Positions 25,221-34,265 of a stretch of 64,000 nucleotides of DNA are shown one piece after another. The position numbers were made by a program, and so were the translations under genes. Below the pieces are notes generated by a model, which saw only the letters and a list, made by a program, of their open reading frames with translations, was not told where the DNA came from and ran no database searches. This DNA comes from Aeromicrobium wangtongii (GTDB taxonomy: Bacteria; Actinomycetota; Actinomycetes; Propionibacteriales; Nocardioidaceae): assembly GCF_024584515.1 (NCBI RefSeq), contig NZ_CP102173.1:3410001-3474000 (forward strand), given 5' to 3'. Each line of letters opens with the position of its first letter. The stretch's first letter is position 1.

Positions 25221-26432
25221 ATGACTGAAGCGTTCGTCCTGGACTACGTCCGGACCCCTCGTGGCAAGGCAAGTCCCAAGGGAGGCCTCCACGACTGGTC
25301 GGCCCTTGACCTGCTCGTGCACCTGAAGAAGGCACTGGTCGAGCGCAACGGGCTCGACGTCGAGACGATCGACGACGTGACCGTCGGATCTGCCTCCCAG
25401 GTCGCCGAGCAGGGCGGCAACATCGCCCGCACCGCGGCACTCCTGGCCGGTTGGGGGGACAGCGTCCCCGGCGGCACGATCAACCGGTTCTGCGCCTCGG
25501 GGGTCGATGCCGTGGGCCAGACCGCCGCTCGTGTCCGCGGTGGCGATCTGAACCTGGCCGTCGCCGGCGGCGTGGAGAGCGTCTCGCGCGTCCCGATGTT
25601 CGCCGACCAGGGCCCGCTGTGGACCGATCCGAAGATCATCCGCGCGATCGGCTCGGTGCACATGGGCATCGCCGCCGACCTCAACGCGACGCTCGAGGGC
25701 TTCACCCGCGAGCAGCTCGACACGTACGGTGTCGAGACCCAGCTCAAGGCCGCCAGGGCCCAGGCCGAGGGCGTGTTCGCCCGTTCGCTGGTGCCGGTGC
25801 CGCCGAAGGGCGACAGCCCGGGGCTCGACCACGACGAGCTGGTGCGTCCGGGCACCACCCTGGAGAGCCTCGGTCAGCTGCCGCCGGCCTTCGCCGAGCT
25901 GGGCGAGTCCGGCCAGGACGCGATCGCGCTGGGCGCCTACTCCGGCGTCAGCACGATCGAGCACCTGCACACCGTCGGCACCTCCCCCGCGATGGCGGAC
26001 GCATCCGCGCTCCTACTCATCGGCACCGCGGCATCCGCCGAGCGTGCCGGGATCGCCCCCCGGGCCCGCATCATCGGATCGGCCTCGACGGCGGTGAACC
26101 CGGTCGTGATGCTGACGGCAGGTCAGAGCGCCGTCGAGCAGGTCATCGCCCGCGCCGGGCTGACCCCCGACGACATCGACGTGTTCGAGTTCGCCGAGGC
26201 ATTCGCGGCGCTGTGCCTGCGCTTCCGGCGCGATCTCGGCGCCGGACCGGACCGGATGAACCCCCATGGCGGAACGATGGCCATGGGCCACGCCTTCGGT
26301 GCGACCGGGGCGATCCTCGTCGGCAGCTGCGTCGAGGAGCTCGAGCGTCGCGGCGGCCGGTACGGCGTCGCGGCCGTGAGCGGTGCCGCCGGTCTCGGTG
26401 TGGCCGTCCTCGTCGAGCGCGTGACCGCGTGA
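25221..26432 (+). CDS. FadA-like thiolase with altered active site
   Basis: A 403-residue protein with clear acetyl-CoA acyltransferase ancestry: LDYVRTPRGKASPKGG, NRFCASG with Cys91, PHGGTMAMGHAFGATGA with His357. Two catalytic positions are changed. The NEAF asparagine is Ala325 in EFAEAFA, and the C-terminal cysteine of the CxGGG loop is Ser387 in AAVSGAAGLG. In well-studied thiolases that cysteine is the proton-shuttling base, so activity may be weak or of another kind. It is coupled (GTGA) to an MFE-2-like dehydrogenase, a normal partner for the next-to-last beta-oxidation step. Confidence 0.85.
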   Translation: MTEAFVLDYVRTPRGKASPKGGLHDWSALDLLVHLKKALVERNGLDVETIDDVTVGSASQVAEQGGNIARTAALLAGWGDSVPGGTINRFCASGVDAVGQTAARVRGGDLNLAVAGGVESVSRVPMFADQGPLWTDPKIIRAIGSVHMGIAADLNATLEGFTREQLDTYGVETQLKAARAQAEGVFARSLVPVPPKGDSPGLDHDELVRPGTTLESLGQLPPAFAELGESGQDAIALGAYSGVSTIEHLHTVGTSPAMADASALLLIGTAASAERAGIAPRARIIGSASTAVNPVVMLTAGQSAVEQVIARAGLTPDDIDVFEFAEAFAALCLRFRRDLGAGPDRMNPHGGTMAMGHAFGATGAILVGSCVEELERRGGRYGVAAVSGAAGLGVAVLVERVTA

Positions 26433-27322
26433 CCGGGACGCTGGCAGGACAGGTCGCCGTCGTCACCGGCGGCGGCAAGGGACTCGGCCGGGCCTTCGCG
26501 CTCCACCTGGCCGCGCTCGGGGCATCGGTCGTGGTCAACAACCGCAACCGGGTCGTGGACGCGGACGGCCGCGGCGCCGCCGATCACGTCGTGGACGAGA
26601 TCATCGCGGCAGACGGTCAGGCCGTGGCCGACTACGGCGACGTCGCCGATCCCGCGACCGCCGACGCCCTGGTCGACATCGCGATGAGCACCTGGGGCCG
26701 TCTCGACGTGCTCGTCACGAGCGCCGCCGTGAGCTCTCCCCAGATGTTCCACAACACGTCCGCGGACAACTTCGCCCAGGTCATGAACATCAACGTGACC
26801 GGGACGGCGCTCGTCGCCTCGGCCGCGATGCGGGTCATGCGCGAGGCCGGACACGGCCGGATCATCATGGTCGCGTCGACCGCCGGCCTGCACGGCGAGC
26901 CGACCGTCTCCGCGTACGCCGCGAGCAAGGGCGCCGTGATCGCGCTGGGTCGCACCGTCGCCGCCGAGGGGGCGCGCCGCGGCGTCCTGACCAACATCCT
27001 GCTCCCCTACGCGACGACCCAGATGACCGAGGCCGGGATGGATCCGCGGCTCGCCGACTCGATGCGCGCCGAGCTGGTCGCCCCCGTGGTCGGCGCCCTC
27101 GCCGATCCCGCCTCCACGATCAACGGGCAGGTCATCGTCGCCGCCGGGACCGGGCTGCGGGTCGCCGACGCGATCGAGGGCGGCACGGTCTCCTTCGGGG
27201 ACGCCGAGCAGCTCTCGGGAACCGAGCTGGCCACCCTGATCGCCCAGAGCCGCGCCGGCGATCAGCACACCTATGCGCATGCGCAGGAGGCCTTCCAGGC
27301 CTTCGCCGCCGACCGCGTCTGA
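26429..27322 (+). CDS. SDR resembling the dehydrogenase part of peroxisomal multifunctional enzyme 2
   Basis: A 297-residue SDR from the GTG at 26429 inside the thiolase stop. It has TGGGKGLG at residues 13-20 and an insertion with VVDADGRGAADHVVDEI that is characteristic of MFE-2/17-beta-HSD type 4 dehydrogenases acting on 3-hydroxyacyl-CoA. The catalytic Ser150, Tyr163 and Lys167 (YAASK) are present. The usual NNAG is TSAA at 97-100, a notable change in the adenine-binding loop region. Together with the upstream thiolase it supplies the last two steps of a beta-oxidation spiral. Confidence 0.85.
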   Translation: MTGTLAGQVAVVTGGGKGLGRAFALHLAALGASVVVNNRNRVVDADGRGAADHVVDEIIAADGQAVADYGDVADPATADALVDIAMSTWGRLDVLVTSAAVSSPQMFHNTSADNFAQVMNINVTGTALVASAAMRVMREAGHGRIIMVASTAGLHGEPTVSAYAASKGAVIALGRTVAAEGARRGVLTNILLPYATTQMTEAGMDPRLADSMRAELVAPVVGALADPASTINGQVIVAAGTGLRVADAIEGGTVSFGDAEQLSGTELATLIAQSRAGDQHTYAHAQEAFQAFAADRV

Positions 27323-27349
27323 CCTGGACCACCACCGGAAAGTTTGCTC

Positions 27350-28186
27350 ATGAACGATGTGCCCTGGGGCGACCTCGCCCTCAACCTGCTCGCCGTGACG
27401 ATCGCGATCATCGTCTTCATCGGTGTCATCATGGCGGTCGCGATCCGCATCAAGAACCAGTCGATCATCGACATCTTCTGGGGGCCGGGCTTCGTCGTCG
27501 CGGCCGTCGTGTCGTACCTCGTGTCCGCCGGGGGCGACGGTGACGACACCCGCCGGCTGGTGGTCCTCGTCCTGACCGCCGTGTGGGGGCTGCGCCTGGG
27601 CCTCTACATCGGCAACCGCAACCGGGGGCACGGCGAGGACAAGCGCTACACCGCCCTCATGCGCAAGCAGACCGGCTCGCTCGTGGCCTTCCTCGTGCGC
27701 AAGATCTACGGGCTGCAGGGCCTGCTCATGATCCTGATCTCGCTGCCCGTCCAGTTCGCGATGTACCAGGACAGCTCGCTCGGCGTCATCGGATCGATCG
27801 GTATCGCCGTCTGGGCCGTGGGCCTGTTCTTCGAGGCCGTCGGCGACTGGCAGCTCGCCCGCTTCAAGGCCGATCCCGCCAACCGTGGCCGGGTCATGGA
27901 CCGGGGCCTGTGGGCCTGGACCCGTCACCCCAACTACTTCGGCGACTCCTGCGTCTGGGTCGGGCTGTTCCTGCTCGCGCTCGGTGCGCCGTGGGGTGTC
28001 GTCACCGTGGTGGCCCCGATCGTGATGATCAAGCTGCTGGTCAGCTTCAGCGGCAAGGCGCTGCTCGAGCGCGGCATGCGTCGCAGCAAGGGCGAGGCGT
28101 ACGAGGCGTACGTTGCCAGCACGAGCGGCTTCTTCCCCCTCCCCCCGCGCCGCAGCGCCGGGCGCCGGGCGAAGAGCACGTCTTGA
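27350..28186 (+). CDS. DUF1295 membrane protein, steroid 5-alpha-reductase-like
   Basis: A 278-residue integral membrane protein with several hydrophobic segments (for example LLAVTIAIIVFIGVIMAVAI and VIGSIGIAVWAVGLFFEAV). The DUF1295/ICMT-like C-terminus is seen in RGLWAWTRHPNYFGD and GEAYEAYVASTSGFFP. The histidine and asparagine in RHPNYFG are conserved in 5-alpha-reductases and isoprenylcysteine methyltransferases that bind a nucleotide cofactor. It may reduce a lipid or terpenoid enone. The start is the ATG at 27350 (TTG at 27344 is possible). It is 27 bp after the SDR and overlaps the thioesterase start. Confidence 0.8.
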   Translation: MNDVPWGDLALNLLAVTIAIIVFIGVIMAVAIRIKNQSIIDIFWGPGFVVAAVVSYLVSAGGDGDDTRRLVVLVLTAVWGLRLGLYIGNRNRGHGEDKRYTALMRKQTGSLVAFLVRKIYGLQGLLMILISLPVQFAMYQDSSLGVIGSIGIAVWAVGLFFEAVGDWQLARFKADPANRGRVMDRGLWAWTRHPNYFGDSCVWVGLFLLALGAPWGVVTVVAPIVMIKLLVSFSGKALLERGMRRSKGEAYEAYVASTSGFFPLPPRRSAGRRAKSTS

Positions 28187-29043
28187 CGCAGGGCACCGTC
28201 GGCCTCGCGGAGCTGTTCACGCTCGAGCGGACCGGCACCGACTGCTGGGTCGGGCGCACCGACGGCGTGCGCCTGCCCCAGCTGTTCGGCGGGCAGCTCG
28301 TCGGGCAGACACTGGTCGCCGCCGGGGCGAGCGTCGAGGACGCCAAGGCGCTGCACTCGATCCACACGACATTCCTGCGGGCCGGGGCGTCCGGCGTGCC
28401 CGTGACGTTCCGGGTGGAGCGGCTGCGCGACGGGCGATCGATCTCGACCCGCCAGGTCGACGCCTGGCAGGGCGAGCGGCTGCTGTGCCGCTCGACGGTC
28501 TCGTGCGCCGTGGAGCCCGACGGCATCTCCCACCAGCGCCCCGCGCCCACCGTCCCGGGGCCGCAGGACTGCCCCGACATCCGCGACGTCGCCGCGGCCG
28601 ACGGCGGTCTCGGGGAGTTCTGGGAGGACTTCGCGGCGGTCGAGATACGGCTCGTGCCCGATGTCCCCGGCGAGGTCGCCCACTCCGCGTCCCCCGTCAA
28701 CGGCGTCTGGATGCGATCGGTCGATCCCATCGGCGACGACCCCGTGCTGCAGCGGGCCGCCCTCGCGTACGCGAGCGACCTCATGCTGATGTCGACCGCC
28801 GTCACCCCGCACGGTCACGTCCCCGGCCACGAGCGCTCACTGGCCCGCGACTGGACGGCCGTCTCGCTCGACCACGCATTGTGGTTCCGCGGCACGCCAC
28901 GCGCCGACGACTGGATGCTCTTCGAGCACAGCACCCCCATGGGCCGGGCCGGCCGGGCGGTGGTCGAGGCCGGCGTGTTCGACCGGGCCGGCAGCTCGAT
29001 CGGCCACTGCGTCCAGGAAGCCTGGATCCAGCGCCGGTCCTGA
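28183..29043 (+). CDS. Acyl-CoA thioesterase II (TesB-like)
   Basis: A 286-residue double hotdog protein of TesB type. The first hotdog has LFGGQLVGQTLVAAG and HTTFLRAGASGVPV. The second ends DHALWFRGTPRADDWMLFEH followed by GVFDRAGSSIGHCVQEAW, the usual TesB C-terminal motif set. The start is taken as TTG at 28183 overlapping the previous stop (TTGA), since no ATG or GTG lies close in frame. It hydrolyses acyl-CoA, perhaps as an overflow valve for the island pathway. Confidence 0.87.
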   Translation: MTQGTVGLAELFTLERTGTDCWVGRTDGVRLPQLFGGQLVGQTLVAAGASVEDAKALHSIHTTFLRAGASGVPVTFRVERLRDGRSISTRQVDAWQGERLLCRSTVSCAVEPDGISHQRPAPTVPGPQDCPDIRDVAAADGGLGEFWEDFAAVEIRLVPDVPGEVAHSASPVNGVWMRSVDPIGDDPVLQRAALAYASDLMLMSTAVTPHGHVPGHERSLARDWTAVSLDHALWFRGTPRADDWMLFEHSTPMGRAGRAVVEAGVFDRAGSSIGHCVQEAWIQRRS

Positions 29044-29074
29044 CCTCGCACCACCCCATCACCACGGAGGAACC

Positions 29075-29452
29075 ATGACCCACCCGCACATCGTCCTGCT
29101 CGATCGCATCATGGCCGCGGCCGAGGCCAGCGACGCCTCGGACCTGCCCGACATCTACACCCCCGACGCGGTCATCTGGCACAACCACGACGACCGCGAG
29201 CAGACCGTCGAGCAGAACGCGCGCATGCTGACCAGGATCGGCGCCTGGGTCGACGACCTGCGCTACACCGATCGCCGAGTGACCGCGTACGACACCGGGG
29301 CGGTCCAGCAGCACGTCCTGCGCGGCACCCGCAGCTCGACGGGCGAACAGATCGCCCTGCACGCCTGCGTCGTCATCACGGTCACCGACGGTCGGATCTC
29401 CCGGCTCGACGAGTACATCGACAGCGCCGAGGGAGCCAAGGTCGCACCCTGA
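29075..29452 (+). CDS. SnoaL-like NTF2-fold protein
   Basis: A 125-residue protein with the SnoaL pattern: DLPDIYTPDAVIWHNHDDRE, a central helix-strand segment ending VTAYDTGAVQQHVLRGT, and the terminal DGRISRLDEYIDSAEG. Proteins of this fold act as isomerases, hydrolases or cyclases, or have no known activity. GGAGGAA lies just before the ATG. It closes the plus-strand operon that starts at 25221, and meets the desaturase tail to tail with a 15-bp gap. Confidence 0.8.
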   Translation: MTHPHIVLLDRIMAAAEASDASDLPDIYTPDAVIWHNHDDREQTVEQNARMLTRIGAWVDDLRYTDRRVTAYDTGAVQQHVLRGTRSSTGEQIALHACVVITVTDGRISRLDEYIDSAEGAKVAP

Positions 29453-29467
29453 CCCGGCTGGTCGGTG

Positions 29468-30553
29468 TCAGCCGCGCAGCTGCGCGGCCAACGGGCAGTC
29501 GAAGGGGTCGCGGGCGCGGATGCCGACATTGTTGAGGTAGTCGATCACGATCGCGTAGGAGCGGAAGAGCCCGACCTCCAGGTAGTCGATCCCGTTGGCC
29601 TCGCAGTGCGCCCTGACGAAGGGCTGGGCCTTGCGCAGGTTGCAGCGCGGCATGCTCGGGAACAGGTGGTGCTCGATCTGATAGTTGAGCCCACCCATCG
29701 CCCAGTCGACCAACGGGTTGCCGCGCACGTTGCGCGAGACCATGACCTGGCGGCGCAGGAAGTCCAGCTTCATGTCCGGCGGGATGATCGGCATGCCCTT
29801 GTGGGCCGGCGCGAACGACGCGCCGAGGCAGAACCCGAACACGGCCATCTGGACGGCGAAGAAGGCGACGGCCTTGCCCAGCGGCAGGAACGCCAGCAGG
29901 ATCGCGACATAGACCGCCAGCCGTGTGACCACGAGGAACAGCTCGACCCGGCGCCACGGCTGGACGGATGTCTTGTCGCGGGCGGCGCGGATGCTCTCGG
30001 CGTGCAGGTTCAGGCCCTCGAGGGTCAGCAGCGGGAAGAACAGCCAGCCCTGACGCTTCACGAACCAGCCCGCGAAGCCGGTCGTGCGCTGGGCGACGAT
30101 GCCGGGGGTGAACGCGATCGCGCCCGGACCGATGTCGGGGTCGTAGCCCTCGAGGTTCGGTCCCCGGTGGTGCATGTTGTGCTTGGCCCGCCACCACGCG
30201 AAGCTCAGGCCGGCGAAGGCACCCGCGAGGATGCGGGCCGTCCACGAGTTCCAGGCCGGCGAGGCGAACATCTGCCGGTGGGCGGCGTCGTGGCCGAGGA
30301 AGCCGAACTGCGTCACGATGACGCCGAGGGCGGCGGCCAGCGCGAGCTGCCACCAGGAGTTGCCGAGCCAGAAGAAGGCCGCCCAGATCGCGAAGAACGC
30401 CGCGACGTGCGCGCCGATCTGCACCCAGTAGTAGACGTGCCTGCGCTCGAGGAGTCCCTCGTCCTTGACCGTCCGCATCAGGTCGGTGAACTGGCTCGTG
30501 TACTCGCCCGGCCTCGTGCGGGCCGAACGGGTGGCGCTCGCATCTGTCCTCAT
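29468..30553 (-). CDS. Membrane fatty acid desaturase
   Basis: A 361-residue di-iron desaturase. The ATG at 30553 follows AGGAGGG. The three histidine boxes are HDAAH, HNMHH and QIEHHLFP, the last having the Q/HxxHH form of front-end and DesA3-like acyl-lipid desaturases. Hydrophobic spans flank the boxes (AAFFAIWAAFFWLG, LALAAALGVIVTQ, AVFGFCLGASFAP). It introduces a double bond in membrane lipid acyl chains using an electron-transfer partner not found here. It is probably independent of the catabolic island. Confidence 0.9.
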   Translation of the reverse strand: MRTDASATRSARTRPGEYTSQFTDLMRTVKDEGLLERRHVYYWVQIGAHVAAFFAIWAAFFWLGNSWWQLALAAALGVIVTQFGFLGHDAAHRQMFASPAWNSWTARILAGAFAGLSFAWWRAKHNMHHRGPNLEGYDPDIGPGAIAFTPGIVAQRTTGFAGWFVKRQGWLFFPLLTLEGLNLHAESIRAARDKTSVQPWRRVELFLVVTRLAVYVAILLAFLPLGKAVAFFAVQMAVFGFCLGASFAPAHKGMPIIPPDMKLDFLRRQVMVSRNVRGNPLVDWAMGGLNYQIEHHLFPSMPRCNLRKAQPFVRAHCEANGIDYLEVGLFRSYAIVIDYLNNVGIRARDPFDCPLAAQLRG

Positions 30554-30688
30554 CGGCGGCCCTCCTGGGGGCTGGCGGTCCGACGCGCCTGGCTGGCCGC
30601 GGCGGGACGTTGTCCTCAGAGTGTGGCACCGACACGGCTCCACCGCGCCCCAACCGCCGGAGAACCGGCGGGAGCGATGGCTCGCCGG

Positions 30689-33600
30689 CTACTCCAGGAC
30701 GAGCAGCAGATCGCCGCCCTCGGCCTGGCGGGTGTCGCCGATGACCACCCGCGCGACGGTGCCGCCGGTGGCCGCGGTGATCGACGCCTCCATCTTCATG
30801 GCCTCGATCGTGGCGACGGCCTGCCCGGGCTCCACCGTGTCGCCCTTGGACACCAGCGCGTGGACGACGCCGGCGAACGGCACCGCGACATGCTGCGGGT
30901 TGCCGGAGTCGGCCTTCTCCGCAGAGGTGACCTTGGAGTCGACCGACCGGTCGCGGACCTCGGTGGGCCTGATCTGACCGTTGATCGTGCCGACGACGTT
31001 GCGGATGCCACGCTCGTCGGCGTCGCCGACCGCCTCGATGCCGAACAGCAGCAGCTGTCCCTCGGCGACCTCGACCTCGGTCTCCTCGCCGGCCTTCATG
31101 CCGTAGAGGAAGGCCTCGGTGGGCACCGCGGTCAGGTCGCCGAACTCCGCGCGGGCCTTGTCGAAGTCATCGGTCGGTCCGGGGAAGAGCAGCCGGTTCA
31201 ACGTGTGCCGGCGATTCTCGGCCAGGCCGGCCCGGTCGTCGTCGGTCAGCTCGGTGACCTTCGGCGCACTGGTGCGGCCCTGCAGCGCCTTGGTGCGGAA
31301 CGGCTCGGGCCAGCCACCGGGCGGATCGCCCAGCTCGCCGGACAGGAAGCCGATGACCGAGTCGGGGATGTCGAACGAGGCCGGGTCGTCGGCGAAGGCG
31401 ACCGGATCGGCGCCGACGGCCACCAGGTGCAGCGCCAGGTCGCCGACGACCTTGGACGACGGCGTCACCTTCACGACGTTGCCGAGGATGTCGTTGGCCG
31501 CGGCGTACATGTCCTCGATCTGCTCGAACTTCTCTCCCAAGCCGAGCGCGACGGCCTGCTGGCGCAGGTTCGACAGCTGGCCGCCGGGGATCTCGTGGCG
31601 GTACACCCGGCCGGTCGGTGCCGGGAGCCCGGACTCGAACGGCGCGTACAGGCGGCGGGTGGCCTCCCAGTACGGCTCCAGCGCGTTGACCGCGTCGATG
31701 TCCAGGCCGGTCGTCCGCTCCGAGTGGTTCGTCGCGGCGACCAGCGCCGACATCGGCGGCTGGGACGTCGTGCCGGCCAGGGCGGCTGACGCCGCGTCGA
31801 CCGCGTCGACGCCCGCCTCGATCGCCGCGGTCAGCGTCGCGAGCTGACCGCCGGGGGTGTCGTGGGTGTGCAGGTGCACCGGCAGGTCGAACCGCTCGCG
31901 CAGCGCGCCCACCAGCGTCCGCGCGGCGGGTGCGCGCAGCAGCCCGGCCATGTCCTTGATCGCCAGGACGTGGGCACCGGCGTCGACGATGCGCTCGGCC
32001 AGCCGCAGGTAGTAGTCCAGCGTGTACAGCTTCTCGTCCGGATCGGACAGGTCACCGGTGTAGCACAGCGCGACCTCGGCGACGGCCGTTCCGGTCGCCC
32101 GGACCGCATCGATCGCCGGACGCATCTGGTCGACGTCGTTGAGCGCGTCGAAGATGCGGAAGATGTCGATGCCGGTCGCGGCCGCCTCGGCGACGAATGC
32201 GTCGGTCACCTCGGTCGGGTACGGCGTGTAGCCGACCGTGTTGCGTCCGCGCAGCAGCATCTGCAGGCAGATGTTGGGGGCGGCCTCGCGCATCGCGGCC
32301 AGCCGGTCCCACGGGTCCTCCTTGAGGAACCGCAGCGCGACGTCGTACGTCGCGCCGCCCCAGGCCTCGATGCTCAGCAGCTGCGGCGTCATCCGGGCGA
32401 CGTACGGCGCGACCTGCACCAGGTCGCGGGTGCGGACGCGGGTCGCGAGCAGCGACTGGTGGGCGTCGCGGAAGGTCGTGTCCGTGACACCGACGGTGTC
32501 GCGCTGGCGCAGCGCCGCCGCGAAGCCCTCGGGCCCCAGCTGGGCCAGCAGCTGACGGGATCCGTCCGGCGCCGGCGCGTCCAGGTCCAGGAGCGGCAGC
32601 TTCGTGACCGGATCGGTGCTGGTGGGCGAGGAGCCGTGCGGCTTGTTGACCGTGACGTCGGCGAGCCACGACAAGATCTTGCCGGCCGGGTCGGACGCCC
32701 CCAGCGCGTCAAGCAGCTCGGGGTGCTGCTCGATGAACGAGGTCGTGACGTGACCGGCCCGGAAGTCCGGATTGGCCAGCAGGCCCTTGAGGAAGCCGAT
32801 GTTGGTCGAGATGCCGCCGATGTGGAACTCGCTCAAGGCGCGCTCGGCCCGGGTCACGGCCGCCTCGAAGTCACGGCCACGGCAGGTCAGCTTGGACAAC
32901 ATGGAGTCGAAGTGGGCGCTGACCGTGGCGCCGGTGAACGCCGTGCCGCCGTCCAGGCGGACGCCCGGACCGCCCGGGGAGCGGTACGAGGTGATCGTTC
33001 CGGTGTCGGGGCGGAACCCGTTGGCGGGGTCCTCGGTGGTGATGCGGCACTGCAGCGCGAAGCCCCGCGTCCGGATGTCGTCCTGGACGTCGAGGTCCAG
33101 ATCGGCCAGCGTCTCGCCGGCCGCGATGCGGATCTGCGACTGCACCAGGTCGACGCCAGTGACCTCCTCGGTCACAGTGTGCTCGACCTGGATGCGCGGG
33201 TTCATCTCGATGAACACGTAGCGGCCGTCGGCACCGAGCAGGAACTCGACCGTTCCGGCGCACGAGTAGCCGATCGATTCGGCGAACCGCACCGCATCGG
33301 CGCACATCGCCTCGCGGGTCTCGCGCGGCAGGTGCGGTGCGGGAGCGATCTCGACGACCTTTTGGTGGCGGCGCTGCACCGAGCAGTCCCGCTCGTACAG
33401 GTGGACGACGTGGCCCTGCTGGTCGGCCAGGATCTGGACCTCGATGTGGCGGGCGTCGATGACCGCTTCCTCGATGAAGCACGTCGGGTCACCGAAGGCG
33501 CCGTCGGCCTCGCGCATCGCGGCCTCGATCGACTCACGCAGCTTGGCGGGGTCATCGACCTTGCGCATGCCGCGCCCGCCGCCGCCGGCCACGGCCTTCA

Positions 33601-34069
33601 CGAACAGCGGATATGTCAGGACGTCCGAGGCAGCGACGAGCTCGTCCACATCGGCGGACGGCTCGACGGACTTCAGCGTCGGCACCCCGGCGGCCTTGGC
33701 CGCGGCAATCGCCGATGCCTTGTTGCCGGTCAGCTCGAGGACCTCCTTGGCCGGTCCGATGAAGGTGATCCCGGCGTTCCGGCATGCCTCGGCCAGGTCA
33801 GGGTTCTCCGACAAGAAGCCGTAGCCGGGGTAGATCGCGTCGGCGCCGGCCTTGACGGCCGCGGCGACGATCGCCTCCGGATCCAGGTAGGCGCGGACCG
33901 GGTGGCCGCGCTCGCCGATCTCGTAGGCCTCGTCGGCGCGCACCCGGTGCTCTGAGCCGCGGTCCTCGTACGGGAACACCGCCACCGTCCGGACGCCTAG
34001 CTCGTGCGCTGCACGGATGGCGCGGATGGCGATCTCACCACGGTTGGCCACGAGGATCTTCTGGAACAA
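30689..34069 (-). CDS. pyc: Pyruvate carboxylase
   Basis: A 1126-residue single-chain pyruvate carboxylase of typical length. The biotin carboxylase domain covers about residues 1-450 (KILVANRGEIAIRAIRAA, ATP loop GGGGRGMR, EMNPRIQVEHTVTE). The carboxyltransferase domain begins with TDTTFRDAHQSLLATR near 535. The biotinyl domain ends the protein, with the modified lysine in EAMKMEAS about 35 residues from the C-terminus. It makes oxaloacetate from pyruvate and bicarbonate. The start is a TTG at 34069 because the family N-terminus MFQKILVANRG begins exactly there; no ATG or GTG fits. Confidence 0.96.
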   Translation of the reverse strand: MFQKILVANRGEIAIRAIRAAHELGVRTVAVFPYEDRGSEHRVRADEAYEIGERGHPVRAYLDPEAIVAAAVKAGADAIYPGYGFLSENPDLAEACRNAGITFIGPAKEVLELTGNKASAIAAAKAAGVPTLKSVEPSADVDELVAASDVLTYPLFVKAVAGGGGRGMRKVDDPAKLRESIEAAMREADGAFGDPTCFIEEAVIDARHIEVQILADQQGHVVHLYERDCSVQRRHQKVVEIAPAPHLPRETREAMCADAVRFAESIGYSCAGTVEFLLGADGRYVFIEMNPRIQVEHTVTEEVTGVDLVQSQIRIAAGETLADLDLDVQDDIRTRGFALQCRITTEDPANGFRPDTGTITSYRSPGGPGVRLDGGTAFTGATVSAHFDSMLSKLTCRGRDFEAAVTRAERALSEFHIGGISTNIGFLKGLLANPDFRAGHVTTSFIEQHPELLDALGASDPAGKILSWLADVTVNKPHGSSPTSTDPVTKLPLLDLDAPAPDGSRQLLAQLGPEGFAAALRQRDTVGVTDTTFRDAHQSLLATRVRTRDLVQVAPYVARMTPQLLSIEAWGGATYDVALRFLKEDPWDRLAAMREAAPNICLQMLLRGRNTVGYTPYPTEVTDAFVAEAAATGIDIFRIFDALNDVDQMRPAIDAVRATGTAVAEVALCYTGDLSDPDEKLYTLDYYLRLAERIVDAGAHVLAIKDMAGLLRAPAARTLVGALRERFDLPVHLHTHDTPGGQLATLTAAIEAGVDAVDAASAALAGTTSQPPMSALVAATNHSERTTGLDIDAVNALEPYWEATRRLYAPFESGLPAPTGRVYRHEIPGGQLSNLRQQAVALGLGEKFEQIEDMYAAANDILGNVVKVTPSSKVVGDLALHLVAVGADPVAFADDPASFDIPDSVIGFLSGELGDPPGGWPEPFRTKALQGRTSAPKVTELTDDDRAGLAENRRHTLNRLLFPGPTDDFDKARAEFGDLTAVPTEAFLYGMKAGEETEVEVAEGQLLLFGIEAVGDADERGIRNVVGTINGQIRPTEVRDRSVDSKVTSAEKADSGNPQHVAVPFAGVVHALVSKGDTVEPGQAVATIEAMKMEASITAATGGTVARVVIGDTRQAEGGDLLLVLE

Positions 34070-34265
34070 CGCAATCGTCCTTGCTCAGAGGGGCTGTCCG
34101 CGCCAGCGTAGTGGGTTGCCGACGCGCCCCACGACCACGTCGTTCCGGTGGACGGACTCCCCGTCGCGGGGCCGATCCCCGCGGTGATCGCGCCAGGTGC
34201 AGCCGCCGCGGCCGCAGGGCGTGGTGCACTCGCGCCACCGCGAAAATCCCTCTACGGTGCTGGGC

